From contig OU015566.1 of the NCBI GenBank assembly GCA_907165135.1, forward strand, positions 9,284,157 to 9,348,156: 64,000 bases of DNA, read 5' to 3'. This DNA comes from Oikopleura dioica (Eukaryota > Chordata > Appendicularia > Copelata > Oikopleuridae). Position 1 is the first letter of the stretch, and each line of letters begins with the position of its first letter. The notes beneath the pieces are model-generated. The model saw only the letters and a list, made by a program, of their open reading frames with translations. It was not told the origin of the DNA and searched no databases. Below are positions 34,701 through 47,538 of the stretch, piece after piece. The position numbers and the translations under genes were made by a program.

Positions 34701-37700
34701 ATTTCTAGCGTCCCTTCGACTCCCAGCATGAAGGACGGAAAGCGAAAGTCAGCGTTCCAGCCGTCGAGTGCGCCGTCGCGAAGCTCAGTTACTTCCAAGA
34801 AAACGACGAGAACTGAAAGTGAAGATAAAGCCTTGAAGCCGCAAACAGAGACGAGGAGCATTACTTCGAGAAATTCATCCAAAGGCAATCTCAATTCAAA
34901 GTCTTCCTTGTCTTCGAGAGGAGAGAAGGGGCCTGTGATGATCAGCGAGGACATAATCTCTGAATTATTCTCAGAATTCATGGCCGCCGATGAAAAAGCG
35001 AACGGATTCATTTTCGATGGGCTCGAATGCAGCTTTTGCCAAATCAAGAAGTTTGCTTCACAACGATTCTCCGATCTCTTGGTGCGCGAAAGAACATTTT
35101 CACGATTCAGACAAAATTGGAATTCGCTGAGCTTAAACGGCGGGAAGAGATTCACGAGAAAATTGCGAATGATAATGCGAATTGTGAAGCAAACGCTCGT
35201 GAGTCAAGAATTAAAGAGATGACTGAAGATGAGTACGACGCGCTTCCGTTAGAGATGAAGATTGAGTTCGATAAAAAGATTCTTGCTTCAAGAAAAGCGG
35301 CAAAACAGGCAAAAATTGAGCGTATGCGAATTGAGAGGGAGCAGGCTGAGTTGGCTTCGGTTGTCCTCGAAGCGACAAAACAAGGCAAGGGCAAAAAAGG
35401 GACAGTGAATATGAAGGCTTCTGTTCTCGCCTTCAAATCAAACTTGAACTCTCAAGACAACGAATCCGAAAACACAGCGTCAAGCGGAGCATCAAGAAAA
35501 CGTCGCCAGTCGATCAAGCCAACACTTCTGGAAGTCAGCGACGAGGATCAATTATTGATGGACAAGATGAACGCCTTTCAGGATCTGTCACCTATTCTGG
35601 AGAATTATGTAACTTACTGGAATAGAATTGAGCGCTGTCTTGTTAAATTGCCGGATAATAATAAAATCACAGATGAAGACAAAGACAACAAGAAAGATGA
35701 CAAAAAGGGGAAAAAAGACAAGGCAAAAAAAGAGTCAAAGAAAACGCAGCAAGAAATTGAGGAAGAAGAGCAAAAACTCAAAGCTGAAATTGATGCGATC
35801 ATGGCTCGCGAAGAAATTGGCATACCAATGGCTGTCGTTTATTCTCCTTATAAATTTCCGGCTGAAAAGGAGTACATGTACATTCTTCCAGACGAGAAAG
35901 AATTTAAACAAATCATGGAAGAAGAAAAAATACCAAATATTCCAGCGCCAATTGAATTTTCTGTCATAAAGAAACCAGCTGCACCAACTGATCAGATAAC
36001 TCAGCCAAAGGGAGTCTTTACTCTCGTCGGTTACGGTCCTGACGATCCAAATGTATCAGAAGAGCTCCAGGAAGAAGAAGCGCGTAGAACTCCAATAGAT
36101 GAAGAAAAACGCACAGATTCAAAGAAGACAAAGAGAACGAAGCTTAATTCCAAGGCTTCGAAATCGGGCATGAATTTAAAGGAGAAGAACTCGCCCTCAC
36201 CTGATATTCTTGTTCCTGTTTATGAGAAAATCTACAAATTGGCAAAATATCGATGGGTACTTGATCCCGGTGAAAGCATGAAGCTGCGAGTCCGTTTCAA
36301 CTCGAAGAACATTGGTCTTTACGAGAGTCCTCTTGCCTTTGAAATTGTCGGTTCTCGAAGACGATTCGAAATCGCTTGCAAAGGAAGCTGCGAATATCCG
36401 ATGATCATCAACAAGCCAGAAAGCGTCTTCAGCAATATTCTCAAGACACCTCTTGGGCCTAATGAACACGTTAATAAGACATATCTCGTTGCAGAAGGAC
36501 TCTATGACTTTGGCCCGCTTCTCGTTGGGAAGACAAAAGATCGTCTTCGACCAAACAAGTATCCGGATAACATTGACAAGCTGAAAATCATTAATCCACG
36601 GCCGTATAAAATCGAAATTAACTTTAGTCTCAAGGAGTCTGAAGGAGTCAATGGCACGTTCTCGCTTGATCAGACGAAGCTCTGCTTAGAACCGAAATCG
36701 CACGCTTGGCTATCCGTCTTCGCCTTCCCGAAGACTCAAGGATTGTTCAAAGATACGATCATCTGTGAGATCAAAGACAATCCAGAGCCGGTCCATTTTG
36801 ATATCGCTTGCACAGCCGTCAAGCCTGAAGTGGAGGTGGACAAGAAGCAAGTGCAGTTCGAAAAGCTACTTCTTCACCGTAAAAATACGCAGAAACTTAC
36901 ACTCACGAATCCAACAGCGATCACGATCGCCTGGCGACTCGCAGCGATGGAAAACCTCGGAGATGAAATATCAGCGAGTGAAGACTACGGAGCCATCCCG
37001 CCGCATTCAAAGCATGAGATCACATTTACTTTCCGCGCAATAAAGCCAATGAATCTCAAGAGGACCATTCGAGTCGAGATTGGCGATATTGACAATGTAC
37101 TTGGTGTCTGTCAGGCAGAAGCTGTTCAAGTGATTGGAGAAGCATACGATGTCGCCCTAGATATGTCCTTCCCGCGAGGAGCTGATGGTGGATTGGATTT
37201 CGGAACCGTTCAAGTTTTTGAAGAATGTAAGCAAGCATGCGCGCTGAAGAACAAAGGAAAATACGAGATCCATTACAAGTTCACGTTTGAATCTTTCAAC
37301 GGCATGAAAGTCAAGGGTCCTCTTTCTGATCTTTTCAAAATCGTGCCAAGCCATGGATCTCTCAATCCAACTGATCGCCCGACCCAAGTGCATATAATTT
37401 TCAACTCGCGATCTGAGATCCAAATAACCGACGCGCCGATTATCCGCTGTCACGTGATTGAGCCTTCGATCGGCAACAACAATACTATCGCCTCGATTCC
37501 AATCAAAATCACAGCGAAATCTGTATTTTCCAAATATGATATTGTCCCACGATCTGATATTAATTTTGGCGCGATGTTGGTGTCAACTAAACGAAGCAGA
37601 ACCTTTACGATTGAAAACAAAGGAGAATTCGACTTCCGATATTCGCTGCAAAAATGCGACATGCAGAGCCACAAAACTCAATCATGCATCATCTGCACGG

Positions 37701-40700
37701 TCGTCAAGGTCTTGGATCGAGGGATGGCACGATGTCAACTCACAGTCTTTTGGAGAAAGGAGGCAAAGGTGGCTACCGACAAGAGGCAAATCAGATCCGA
37801 CTTAATCACGGGCCATTCTTAATTTATCCTGGCTTCGGAACGATTCAACCCGGCCAATCTGTAACGATTGTGGTCGACTGTGCGATCGAACAAGCGAAGA
37901 ATTACGAAGAATACCTCGCTATCGACATCACTGATCGCGATCCCGAGGATCACAGCAACGGGGTTCCATACAAGCTCATGGCCGAAGGCTGCCTGCCAAA
38001 CATCGACACGTCCGACATAAGCAGAATTTTCGAAGAACATAGAATCGTTCGTTCTTTGAACTCACTTCGCCACATCCGAAGTTTGACGATTGACGACAGC
38101 TGCTACAGCATTGACGAAAACCGCTTCCGATTTCCAAGCACAATTGTAGGTACAAAAGTCACCGCGAAATTCCGCGTACTGAATCCGCATAAGTTACCGG
38201 TTGATTTGAACATCTCTGTCCGCGCTGTGTCAGTTAGAAACCAACTGAAAGTCGCTGAAGTTTTCGATGTTGAACCTCAAAAAGCACAAATCGCCCCGCA
38301 TAAAAATTTGATTGTCGAGGTTTCATTCTGTCCGAAAACGATTCAAGAATACGACTGTATCTTCGAAGCCGCTGTTGAGTGTAGTTTAGCACAGTTCAAG
38401 CCCAAATCGCTCACCTTTGCGGTTTTCGGAGAGGGATCTCTTCCATCCGTTTCACTCGTTGCTCCAGCTTTACGAAGCTCAAACGGTCATGGTTTACTCA
38501 ACTTTGGTCGGCTTCAAACTGGAAAGCAGGTTCTTCTTCCAGTAATTATCGAGAACACCGGCGATCTTCCAGCGCATGTCAACATGGATATCACCGAATG
38601 CGAGTTCTTCAAGATCTCAAAGAAGAACAGCGACTTTGTCGAGTTGGAGGAAAATCTACACTCGTACTACTCGCATGATGCAACAACAGTGATCAATCCT
38701 GGTAAGCAAGCTCAGTTTCAAATCGCCTTCTCGACGAAGAAAACTGGCTCGTTCAAGGGAACCCTGGCCATCCGACTTCAAGACAATGAGTTCGAAACCA
38801 TCGTGTGTGATTTACATGCGCAGGCCTACTCGGACTCCGTTTTCATTCAAAATCTGCCAACCTTGCCAATCTCTCTGAATGGTGGATCTACAACTGATGT
38901 TCTTTACTTTGGGCACCAGAATATTGGAGAAGACGCGACGAAGTCATTCGTTATTTTCAACTCGTTTTCAAACAAGTCAATCAAATTCGAGTTTGATCCC
39001 TGCGCGAACATTGAACTTGCTCCCAACTGTGGTCACCTTCACCCAGGTGCAAGAAAAACGATCCAAGCTCAACTGAAATCGTCAAGTTCTCTTTTGCCTG
39101 GAGAAAATGGCACTCTCGGAACAATCAATTGCAAGATTTCATTGATTCTCCTCGGTCGAAAAGCAGTCGACTGGGACGACCGCTTGAAATACGTCCATTG
39201 GGTTGACACAGAGGTGGAAGGTGAACGAATTGTCAAAAAGAAGGTGGAAGATAAGCTTGCTGAACCAAAGCATGAGGTCATCGAAGAGCTACCTCCACTT
39301 TCTCTTGACGTCGTTGGTACAGTAGACTATGCAAAAGCAGAGCTTTCAGATGAACAACTTAATTTTGGAACGCGGCGAATTTTCTCAGAAATGAGCAAAA
39401 AATTTACGATAACCAATACAGGTGCCGTCGATATGACCTTCAACTGGGATCTATGTCACAACCAAGCCCTTTGCCCATCTGGTGGTGCAAAAGAGCCCAG
39501 AATAAAGACTGCGGTTCCTTTCAAGACTGAAGTACTCAACGGCTTTACCGTTTCGCCCATGTGCGGTAAGATTCTCGCCGGTGAAACTGCTACTGTTAAC
39601 GTCAAATTCTTGCCGACTAATGCCGGAGAAATAAACGCAAATGCAACGTGCTACCTTGCTAATGGAGAAGCTGGAAACAATACGTTGAACATCAAGCTCA
39701 CGGGTGAAGGCTTGATTCCCGATATTCACTTTTCGCTTCCACACAAAAAATCTCTTCATGGAAACTCTCATCTTCTAGAGCTCCGAGAAAATGAAGAAGG
39801 CGTCCCTCAAATTTATTTCGAAGCCATTGGAATGTCTACCAAGGTTTTGTCTAAAGTTTGGATGCTGAACCCGACAAGTTCATCTTATGATTGGAAAGTT
39901 ACGAACATCTATGAGATGGACAGCGAAGAAAATCTTACTCATACGATTCGATGCCTCACTCCACGTGGAAGACTTGAAGCTGGGCGTAAACAATTGATCA
40001 AGTTCGAGTTCTCTTCTGACTCCGTCCTCCCAATCATGAGTCGCTGGAAATTCCAAGCCTGCACAGGCGTAACCTTTGAATTTGATGTCAATGGTCTTGC
40101 TCGAAATCCGCGAATTTTCCTGGATGCTACCCACATCAGTTACCCACGATTGATAAGTGGCTGTTCAAGCAAGCAAATTGTCAATGTTATCAACGACGAC
40201 ATTATTCCTCTGGACGTCTACATACCCGAAGAATCCCTGAAAGTCGCTGACATTGGTTGGAAAGTCAAATGCCCGTCTTCGAGTTTCCGCCTCGAAAGTG
40301 GAGAAAAGCGTCCACTAGAGATCAACCTTGAAGGAACTGGCTCTGGGTCTATCAACCACGAAGTCGAAGTCCGATGTAACCGAAAACTTTCTCATGACAA
40401 GGAAATCGGCATGAATATTGCTATCAGCGCTGTGTGCCACGAAATGAAAGTTCAGCTCAGCATCGAAGATCAGTACTCGAACAAATATCCACTCAAGAGA
40501 AACGAAGTCAACAAGATCAATCTCAACAAGATCGAAATTCACGATACTGTTATGAAATCATTCGTCATTCTCAATGAGTGCGACCATCCAGTTGAATATT
40601 CTTGGATCCTTCCTAAGAAAACTTCTGCTTATTCCTGGAATGTGGAACCAGAAACAGATGTCATCACTAACACTGAACAGAAGCGAACAAAGACAGTTGT

Positions 40701-43700
40701 TGGTTTCACGCCTCATAAACTTGGTCCGATCACAAACGCGACGCTCACTTTACAAGTCGCCCATGGAATAGCCTACACTTTAGAGTTCGTTGGAACCTGC
40801 GTGCCTCCAGGTGTCAAATTCAGCTTCTTTGAGCACAACTTTGGTCCTACATTCCTGTTCAAGCCTGGTATGCCAGATACCTCAAAAGAATTGGTTATAG
40901 AAAATCACGACTTGAAAGAAATCTCTGTTGAAATGAGATCTAAGAAGAAGAAGGACTGGTATAGCTGCGAATTTGCGCCTATACTACTAAGACATCGACA
41001 GAAGGCCACTTGCAAATTTGTCTTCAGGCCTACAACTTGCAGATCATTCACTGACACCGTTGAATTCGTCATCAATGGCTTGTCCGTTTATGAAGTTACC
41101 ATAAGCGGCAAAGGAGTGGATCTTCGGCTTGAGCTTAGAAAACCGATTCCACGAGGAGAAATACGTTTGGGAGCAATCCGCGCAGGACAGAGCGTGACAA
41201 AGCTCATTCCAATCGTGAACAGATCATCTGCTACCGCGGAGTTCCAAATCGTCCAGGCTTTTAGATGTGAAGGCCTCAACCAAAACGGTGTCATTGGAAT
41301 CAGCCCCGGTGGTATGATGAAACTTGAGCCAAAAGAAAGCATCGACGTTGCTGTAACATTTGCGCCAAGTTCACGACTTCCAGCGTTCAAGGAGCATCTT
41401 TTGCTTGAGTGCATGGATATTTCAAAGCACTTCTTGACCATAACTGGCGCTTGCCATGCCGTGCAAGTCTCCTTAGATCAAGATGCGATTCCATTCGCAC
41501 CAGCGAATCCGAGATCGTCTACTGAACGACGGCTTATCATGAGCAACACTGGCGACATCGGCGTTGGCTTCGAGTGGGACACAGATCAACTTACAAAGGA
41601 CTTTTCCATTAACCCGCTCAAAGGATACCTTAGTGCAGGAAATTCAATGGCTATTACAGTTTCTTTCCATCCAAAACACGTCAGCCAGGATATCCGATGT
41701 GACGCGATTGAATGCAAAATCGAAGGAAGTGACAGTTTATTCTTGACTTTGACTGGTACTTGCGTCCCCGTCAACACAACCAAAGAACAACCAACTCCAT
41801 TCCAGTGTCTTGTTCGTTCCCGGGTTACCAAATCCGTCTCAATCAGGAACCCAACTGCTCATACATGGACTCTTAATCCAATCATTGACGGTATTAACGC
41901 CAACTACTGGAGCGGTCCTGAAGCCGTTTCTATCGAGCCATATGGAACTCGTGCAGTTGATTTCGTCTATCATCCGCTTTCCATGTTACCACCAGGCAGA
42001 AAACACAATGCGTCTGTATTCTTCCCCTTACCGGATGGAAATGGCCTCCATTTTCCATTTGTCGGACATGCAGATGCGCCGAAGCCGATCGCCATTCCTA
42101 CTCGAGACGTTCCGTGCAAAACGAAGCACATCGAACTTCTCAAGATTGAAAATTGGCTTCGTCAGCGACAACGACTCCGTGTGTCTATCGAAATGGTGTC
42201 ACCTGATAAGCTCGACGCCTCGATCAAACTTCATGGGCCCGAGTATATCGATGTTCCTGCTCTTGACACCGTTAATTACGAGTTGACTTTTTCTTCTCAC
42301 AAAGAAGGCAACCTCAGTGCAAAGTTGTACTTCAAGAACGAAGTGACGAACGAGTACATCTTGTACATGGTAAAATTCAAAACCACTCAGCAGACCACCT
42401 TCGAAACAATCACGATGAACTCCCTTGTTCGCAGCGCAGCCACGCATAATATCAAGATCTTTAATCCGATGCAGACGCCCGCCCAATTCCAGAGTGAATG
42501 CAAAGTGACCGATGTAACCGTACCCGGCATTTTCACCATTCCACCACAAACAAACGGACAAGTCTCTGTCGAATACCTGCCCAGAGTTTGAAATGCTCGC
42601 AAATGCTCGCGAACGCAAAGAGCGAGAGCAAAAATTTATCATTGCTTTGAGAGCAGGGGAGCGGGAGCATGAAAATAAAGTTGCTCGAGAGCCAAAAGAG
42701 CGCGAGCCCAAATTTGAAACCGCTCGCGAGCGCGGAGAGCACGAGCGCATATGTCGGCAATGCTCGGGAGCTAGACGAGCGGGAGCGGCTGCTCTCGTGC
42801 TCGCCATGGAATTGACTCACGAGCGGCTCGCGAGCAAAATTAAAGGAACAATTTTTTGCGTTATTATTCATTTTCATGGATAAATTTCTCTCGTGGATCA
42901 GTTTTTCGCGTTTCCGATTTGTGCAAGTTTCATTAGGTCCGTAATCTCGGCAGCGGAACGCGAAAAGCCGAGAGTAAACAGATAAAAGATGCCCACCGCG
43001 AAGTGCTAACTCCTGTGAGAGGGACTCATTTGGAATTAGTTACGGGGTCGCTGAATCATTTTAGGCTCTTGAAAGCTGCTCGCGAGTCAGATTTTTCAGC
43101 TCGCGAGCCAATCGAGCGAGAGCAAAATTTGACCAGTGCTCGGGAGCCAGGAGAGCGAGAGCGCGTAATAAAATGTGCTCGCGAGCGCAAAGAGCGCGAA
43201 CGCTGAAATAAATGCGCTCGGGAGCACAAAGAGCATCATGCTCGTGCTCGCTCGCTCTCAAGTGAGCCGCTCGCGAGTCTCGAAAATTTCAAACTCTGTA
43301 CCTGCCTTTGAAGGTGGGCGAGTCGACCGGCCGCTTGACTTTTACGAATCCGGATTTGGGAATCTTCCAGTATGACTTGAACTTGTGTGGTATCGCTGGA
43401 AAGCCAGAATCGCCGACTTACTTCGAAACTCCGCTTGGACAGACTCACTCTGTCAGCATCAAGTTCATGAATCTGGCGAAGAAAAAGACCGAGTTCAACG
43501 CAAAGCTGACTTCGACAAAGGACTTCCAAGTAGAGCGAACTATCGCCGCGAATGCATCATCCGAAGTAATCGTCGAAGTCACCTTCGATCCAAGTGCGAT
43601 TGGTTCGTCTAAGGCAACGCTTATTCTAACCTCTTTCTCTGGAGGAGAGTTCCAGTTCCCTCTTGTTGGAAAATGCACACCTCCAAAACCTCAAGGACCA

Positions 43701-44200
43701 TTTTTCATCAAGGCAAGATCGTCTATGACAATTCCGTTCAGAAATGTTCTGACGAAAGCGGCTGATTACAGGTAAGATTGTTGATAGATCTACAGTAGCT
43801 TTAAATAGTCGAATAAAGTAAATAGAATAAGTAAAACATAATATTTCAGATTGACCCTCGACAATCCAGCTTTCTCGATAGTCCGTGATCTGGAAACCAT
43901 CAAGTCGAAGCGAGTTTGCCACATCAACATTCACTTCGAAAACATCCCGGAGAACTTCTCAGGCGACTTCATCACGGGAAAACTTACGATCACCTCGCCG
44001 AAAGCTCTTCCTGGAACGTCTTGGGAATTCTACTTGAAAGGACAAGGCACTGGAATCAAGGACAGAACTATGTCAGTCTTTGCAAGTAAGTTTTTAAACC
44101 AGGTTCCTACGTAAAAGTGAGGTTTCTAGCCATTGCAGCTTCAACGAAATTGAAAGCCAATGACGGACAACGTAAAGAAGATACACATTTAAATATTTAA
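28704..44200 (+). CDS. HYDIN: HYDIN, axonemal central pair apparatus protein
   Basis: Giant ASH/MSP-repeat protein of the ciliary central-pair C2b projection, needed for ciliary beating. Exons: 28704-28764 (start, tentative), 28853-29572, 29623-42585, 43314-43771, 43850-44085, 44130-44200; about 4836 residues once two single-base shortfalls are allowed for (human HYDIN has 5121). The N-terminus has the family hallmark TPSQYISSMSLTTEEK and FPSEIVFQNF. Dozens of ASH-like repeats follow (DFG..., F.P...G...). Near 34548 a P-loop (GPTQSGKTT) opens the adenylate-kinase-like segment, followed by a charged coiled coil (KKDDKKGKKDK...). One exon of about 13 kb carries n early everything. Frames break at T-run 35034-35037 and A-run 37650-37654; adding one base to each restores the family alignment. 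ATG 28933 is an alternative start. It converges with the minus-strand cluster. Confidence 0.93.
42586..43313. repeat. HYDIN intron 3 packed with GCTCGCGAGC-type palindromic repeats
   Basis: A 728-nt intron (phase 0, GTTTGA donor, TTTGAAG acceptor) in a gene whose other definable introns are 44-88 nt. It consists largely of degenerate copies of GCTCGCGAGC and GAGCGAGAGCAAAATTT in two blocks (about 42593-42840 and 43077-43275). The decamer GCTCGCGAGC is self-complementary. The blocks leave long open frames rich in Arg-Glu (ARERKEREQ) by composition only. Confidence 0.7.
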
Positions 44201-44405
44201 ATTCAACAAATACCTTCACTTCTAATATTATACACATATAATAAATTATCACACACACATTATACACATCGCTCGCAAAGAATTCAATAGCTCTTTGTGA
44301 GATATACAAACATATCATATATGATTTAATCATTTTATTCGAAATGTACAGTTGTGTCTTTTCTAAGAGAGGCAGGGTCGGAAATGCAAGAGAGCAGAGC
44401 ATAAT

Positions 44406-45296
44406 TTACATTTTCTTGGGGTCTTGTATCCTCAGCCCACAATTAGAACAGCAGATGTCATAGCTTCCCGTTTGCCAGCAATATATGTTCATCGTCAGCG
44501 TGTTATCTTTGTTGCATATTCCACAACTGACGGATTTTAGGCATTTCTGATAGATCCCCAGTCGGTTGACAACGATAGGGTCGGATAGTTCGTTTCGGCT
44601 CCCTTGGATTGTTTTCGTCGTAAGTCTTGCCCGGATCTTCTTGGTCGGGTGGTTTTTTATATCGATAAAGTCGACTTTGAGGTCGTTATCTTTGATAAAT
44701 TCAGAATGAAAGTTTTCATAAAACTATATTGAATTTAAAATTCTAAAAACAAATTTCGAATCTTTTCCTATCTGGATCACTTTAACCCCTTGTGAGAGAG
44801 AAACAGACGGACAGGGAGTAGAGAAAGAATTCGGATCCATTGGTGGAACTCGAGAATCCACTGACGGACGAGGAGATTCAACAGGGGGAACAGGAGAATC
44901 ATCAATACGCTCTGTTTTAACAGAATCATCCGACAAACTCGAACTTTCAGGTAATGGAAGGACCAAAAACGGCCGCGAAGAAGCGTCATCAGTAGGTTCT
45001 GTTTTAACTGATTCGCCAGATATGCTGGAGCTATCGTCGGGAAGAAGGGAGACTGAAGAAACTGCGGTTTTCGTTGACGCTTCCGAACGATCATCAGGGG
45101 ACGCGGACATCGCCCTCCTCTTTTCTGTTGACGAGAAGATGGGAGTGACACTACGTCGTTTCATCTCCAGAAAATCCTGCAACGAATGTGAAGGGGGAGT
45201 ATCTGATGTTTGCATCTTTGTCTTTCTCAGCCTATTCTTTCCTTCTTTTTCAAATAAATCTAAATAATTGACCTTATGAGTAAATTTCAAAAGCAT
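44406..45296 (-). CDS. Serine/proline-rich protein with C-terminal Cys cluster, unknown
   Basis: From ATG 45296 (or 45215) a serine/proline-rich acidic region of about 150 residues carries a repeated motif (SVKTEPTDD / SVKTERIDD). A short intron with ambiguous donor (all three candidate donors keep frame; acceptor ATATAG near 44724) leads to a final exon ending at TAA 44406. That exon has a possible zinc-binding cluster: SCGICNKDN...YCWQ...ICCSNCGL. I cannot name the family; a small zinc-ribbon or degenerate RING-like fold is a guess. SVKTEP looks like a SUMO-site-type motif, hinting at a nuclear protein, also a guess. It is the last gene of the minus-strand cluster and ends about 200 bp from the HYDIN stop. 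Confidence 0.55.
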
Positions 45297-45418
45297 TTAT
45301 CGAATTTTATAATGAAGAAGTTTTGTCAATGGCAGCAGGATAAAATTCAAGACATAGTTTTTCAACGAAATCGTCCAATTCCTTCTCTTTGGGTTCTTGA
45401 AAGTTTTCAAAAATGAAT

Positions 45419-46343
45419 TTATAAGTAAATATTTTTCTTAAAATTGATTGTATCAACTGTGTTAAATATTAAAGATGTGTTATTTGAAAGCAATCCTAGA
45501 TATTTTCGATATAAAATGCCACCGAAAAAGCCTCCCGTAAAGTTTCCCTGAGCAAATGCCATCCCGTAAGGGAAAAATATCCCCGATAAATACATCATCG
45601 TTAACGCATATGCAATCATCATCGGAATAGTTAGCACTGCCGGCGAAAAGAATACTCGGTTAGCCTCAGATAGCATTTGATTAGTTGCATCCTCACCTGA
45701 AATAAAACTAAAAATATAAAATTCAAGAAATAATCTTACTGAATCCTTTGATAGAATTGTAACCAACAAAGCCGCCGACGATGCTAAGTCCTCCGACGGA
45801 GCGGAACTTTAGGCGATATCGTGATAATAAAAATGCACTGAAAAAGGAGCCAAGCAACATGCCTATTCCACCAGATATGATCGCGTTTTCCCATTTATTC
45901 TGAATGTTTGAAGCATAAGATTTTGTTTCATGTAAAGGTGATACCTTGAATTGATTGTTACTTCCCATTAGATAATAATAACATCCACCCATGGTCAGAC
46001 AACCCTTCCATAGATTAGATTCAACAAACGGCGCCAGAACTCCAACATTACTTTTACTCTGGGCCAATCTTTTCAAAAGAGGATAAGTAAATCTTCTCAG
46101 AAATCCAATGTTAAAGAAAAGGAAAGATCCACCAACAACAAGGCCGATAGTTTTGAAGATTTGCGCAAATTCTTCTCGTACTTTTGGCGAAAAGTTAATA
46201 ATTTTCTTTTCGGTCAAGTCGTTTCTGATCCGGTAGATGGACATGCCGCCAATAAGAGCTGATCCACCAAGAAGAGTCCAAAGAAGATGGCGAAAAGTGT
46301 TCAACAACCATCTTCCAGCTGAAACCATCCCGGAAGCTTCCAT
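45419..46343 (-). CDS. GHITM-like multi-pass membrane protein (BAX-inhibitor-1 superfamily, divergent)
   Basis: Exons 46343-45740 and 45696-45419 (43-nt intron) give about 293 residues with six or seven hydrophobic segments. The order of features follows GHITM/MICS1, an inner mitochondrial membrane protein: an N-terminal GRW followed by a glycine-rich helix, an amphipathic linker, GG-rich helices, and a FFPYGMAFAQ...GGFFGGILYRKYLG end that parallels the FLPP...GG region of GHITM. Identity is low, so a different multi-pass mitochondrial protein is possible. The start chosen is the first in-frame ATG; an overlapping upstream ATG at 46353 in another frame exists. An AG acceptor (CTTGCAG) lies about 20 nt upstream. 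Confidence 0.45.
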
Positions 46344-46713
46344 CTCCCTCCATGATAAATTCCTGCAAGCCGGAAAAGGGTTCACAAACTCTATTTTCTA
46401 CCGCTTTAATGTTTCTTGCCAAAACCCCGCCCTAAAGGACAGAAAAGAGGGAACCTAAAAGCACTCTCGTGAATAATCTTTTTCGCGACTTTATCAAGGC
46501 CTCTTCTCAGATCCCTCCTCATTTTCAGGCTGTTCAAAATTCCATGCGCTAGAAATGCCCTTTTCGAAACTAAGCCCGACATCGTTTCTATAAAAAATAG
46601 AATAAGTCTCTAGCCTTTATGAAAATAAAACTTTATTATAAGAAAGATATGATTGTGGTTGATCTAACAGTAGTGATACAGATAGTCTGAGAATTGAGAT
46701 GACCACAAGAACT

Positions 46714-47514
46714 TCATTTGCCGAAGATGTAATGCTCGAAGTCCTGTAAACATGATTGAGAACGATTGTTAAAAAGAAAGCTCGTACCTCTGAAAGTTCA
46801 CGATCTGGAAGACACTTGCCAAAGGCCTCTAGTAAAAGTTGCTCGGATTGCACTGACGATTCAAAGTCTCCTTTCGAAAGTTTGCTGTTTTTATCGATGT
46901 CCTGAAAAACGCGCCTGAAAACAACGAAGACTAGCAAAGAAATAAATACCATTTTCTTGAGAGTGATTTCGACTAATTCTTTGACTCCTTCATCTGGGTC
47001 TTCTTCGGCCGGTTGCTTGACGAGACAGTTTTTGAGAAGCTGGAACATTTCTTCGCGGGAAATGAAACCGTCACCGTTAAGATCATAAACTCGGAATGAA
47101 TCTGAAATGAATCATAAGCCGACCAATTTCGGTGAGTGCCTTACAGTCAGTTTTTTCTTCAAGAGAACCACGGAGGAAAATCGACAGGCCAAGAACCCAA
47201 TCTTTCATTGAGATAAGAGAATCTGAGTCAGCATCGAAGGCGCGGAAAACTCGATCCATGAGGATTTCTTCGGTCATTCGAAAGTGTTCATGCAGCAGAT
47301 CACTATCAAAAGAGAAAATTGATGTTCCGAGGATAGTTGCCTACCGGAATTGGTTTCTATCTAAAAATGGGCGCTTATTATTCTTTGTTAGTTCTGTGAA
47401 GACGAGCAGGAGCTTTTCGATTTCAATTTTGTCGAAGTGCACGTTTTTCTGATTTGCGAGGTCTTCCGCTTGTTTTTGCAGGTTCTTCTTGTTTATCGAA
47501 TTGAGCTGCTGCAT
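46714..47514 (-). CDS. CLXN: Calaxin (EFCAB1), outer dynein arm calcium sensor
   Basis: EF-hand protein of the neuronal-calcium-sensor type that binds outer-arm dynein and adjusts flagellar waveform to calcium; well studied in ascidian sperm. Five exons joined by introns of about 42-45 nt. Family hallmarks are clear: [16 protein letters not shown] then [13 protein letters not shown], an EF-hand [16 protein letters not shown], then [17 protein letters not shown], a third EF-hand [13 protein letters not shown], and [14 protein letters not shown] near the end. Calcium-ligand positions in the second and third loops are kept; the first loop ([12 protein letters not shown]) is less canonical. The start codon is 24 bp downstream of the preceding gene's possible stop, as expected within an operon. 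Confidence 0.92.
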
Positions 47515-47538
47515 TTTCAATCTATCGACTGAACTGTT

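Noticed and set aside
32921-35155. Minus-strand open frames opposite HYDIN
   Set aside because: The plus strand aligns with HYDIN throughout; the antisense frames are low-complexity shadows.
42593-43206. Arg/Glu-rich open frames in the HYDIN intron
   Set aside because: They come from GCTCGCGAGC-type repeats; joining 42585 to 43314 gives the expected HYDIN sequence without them.
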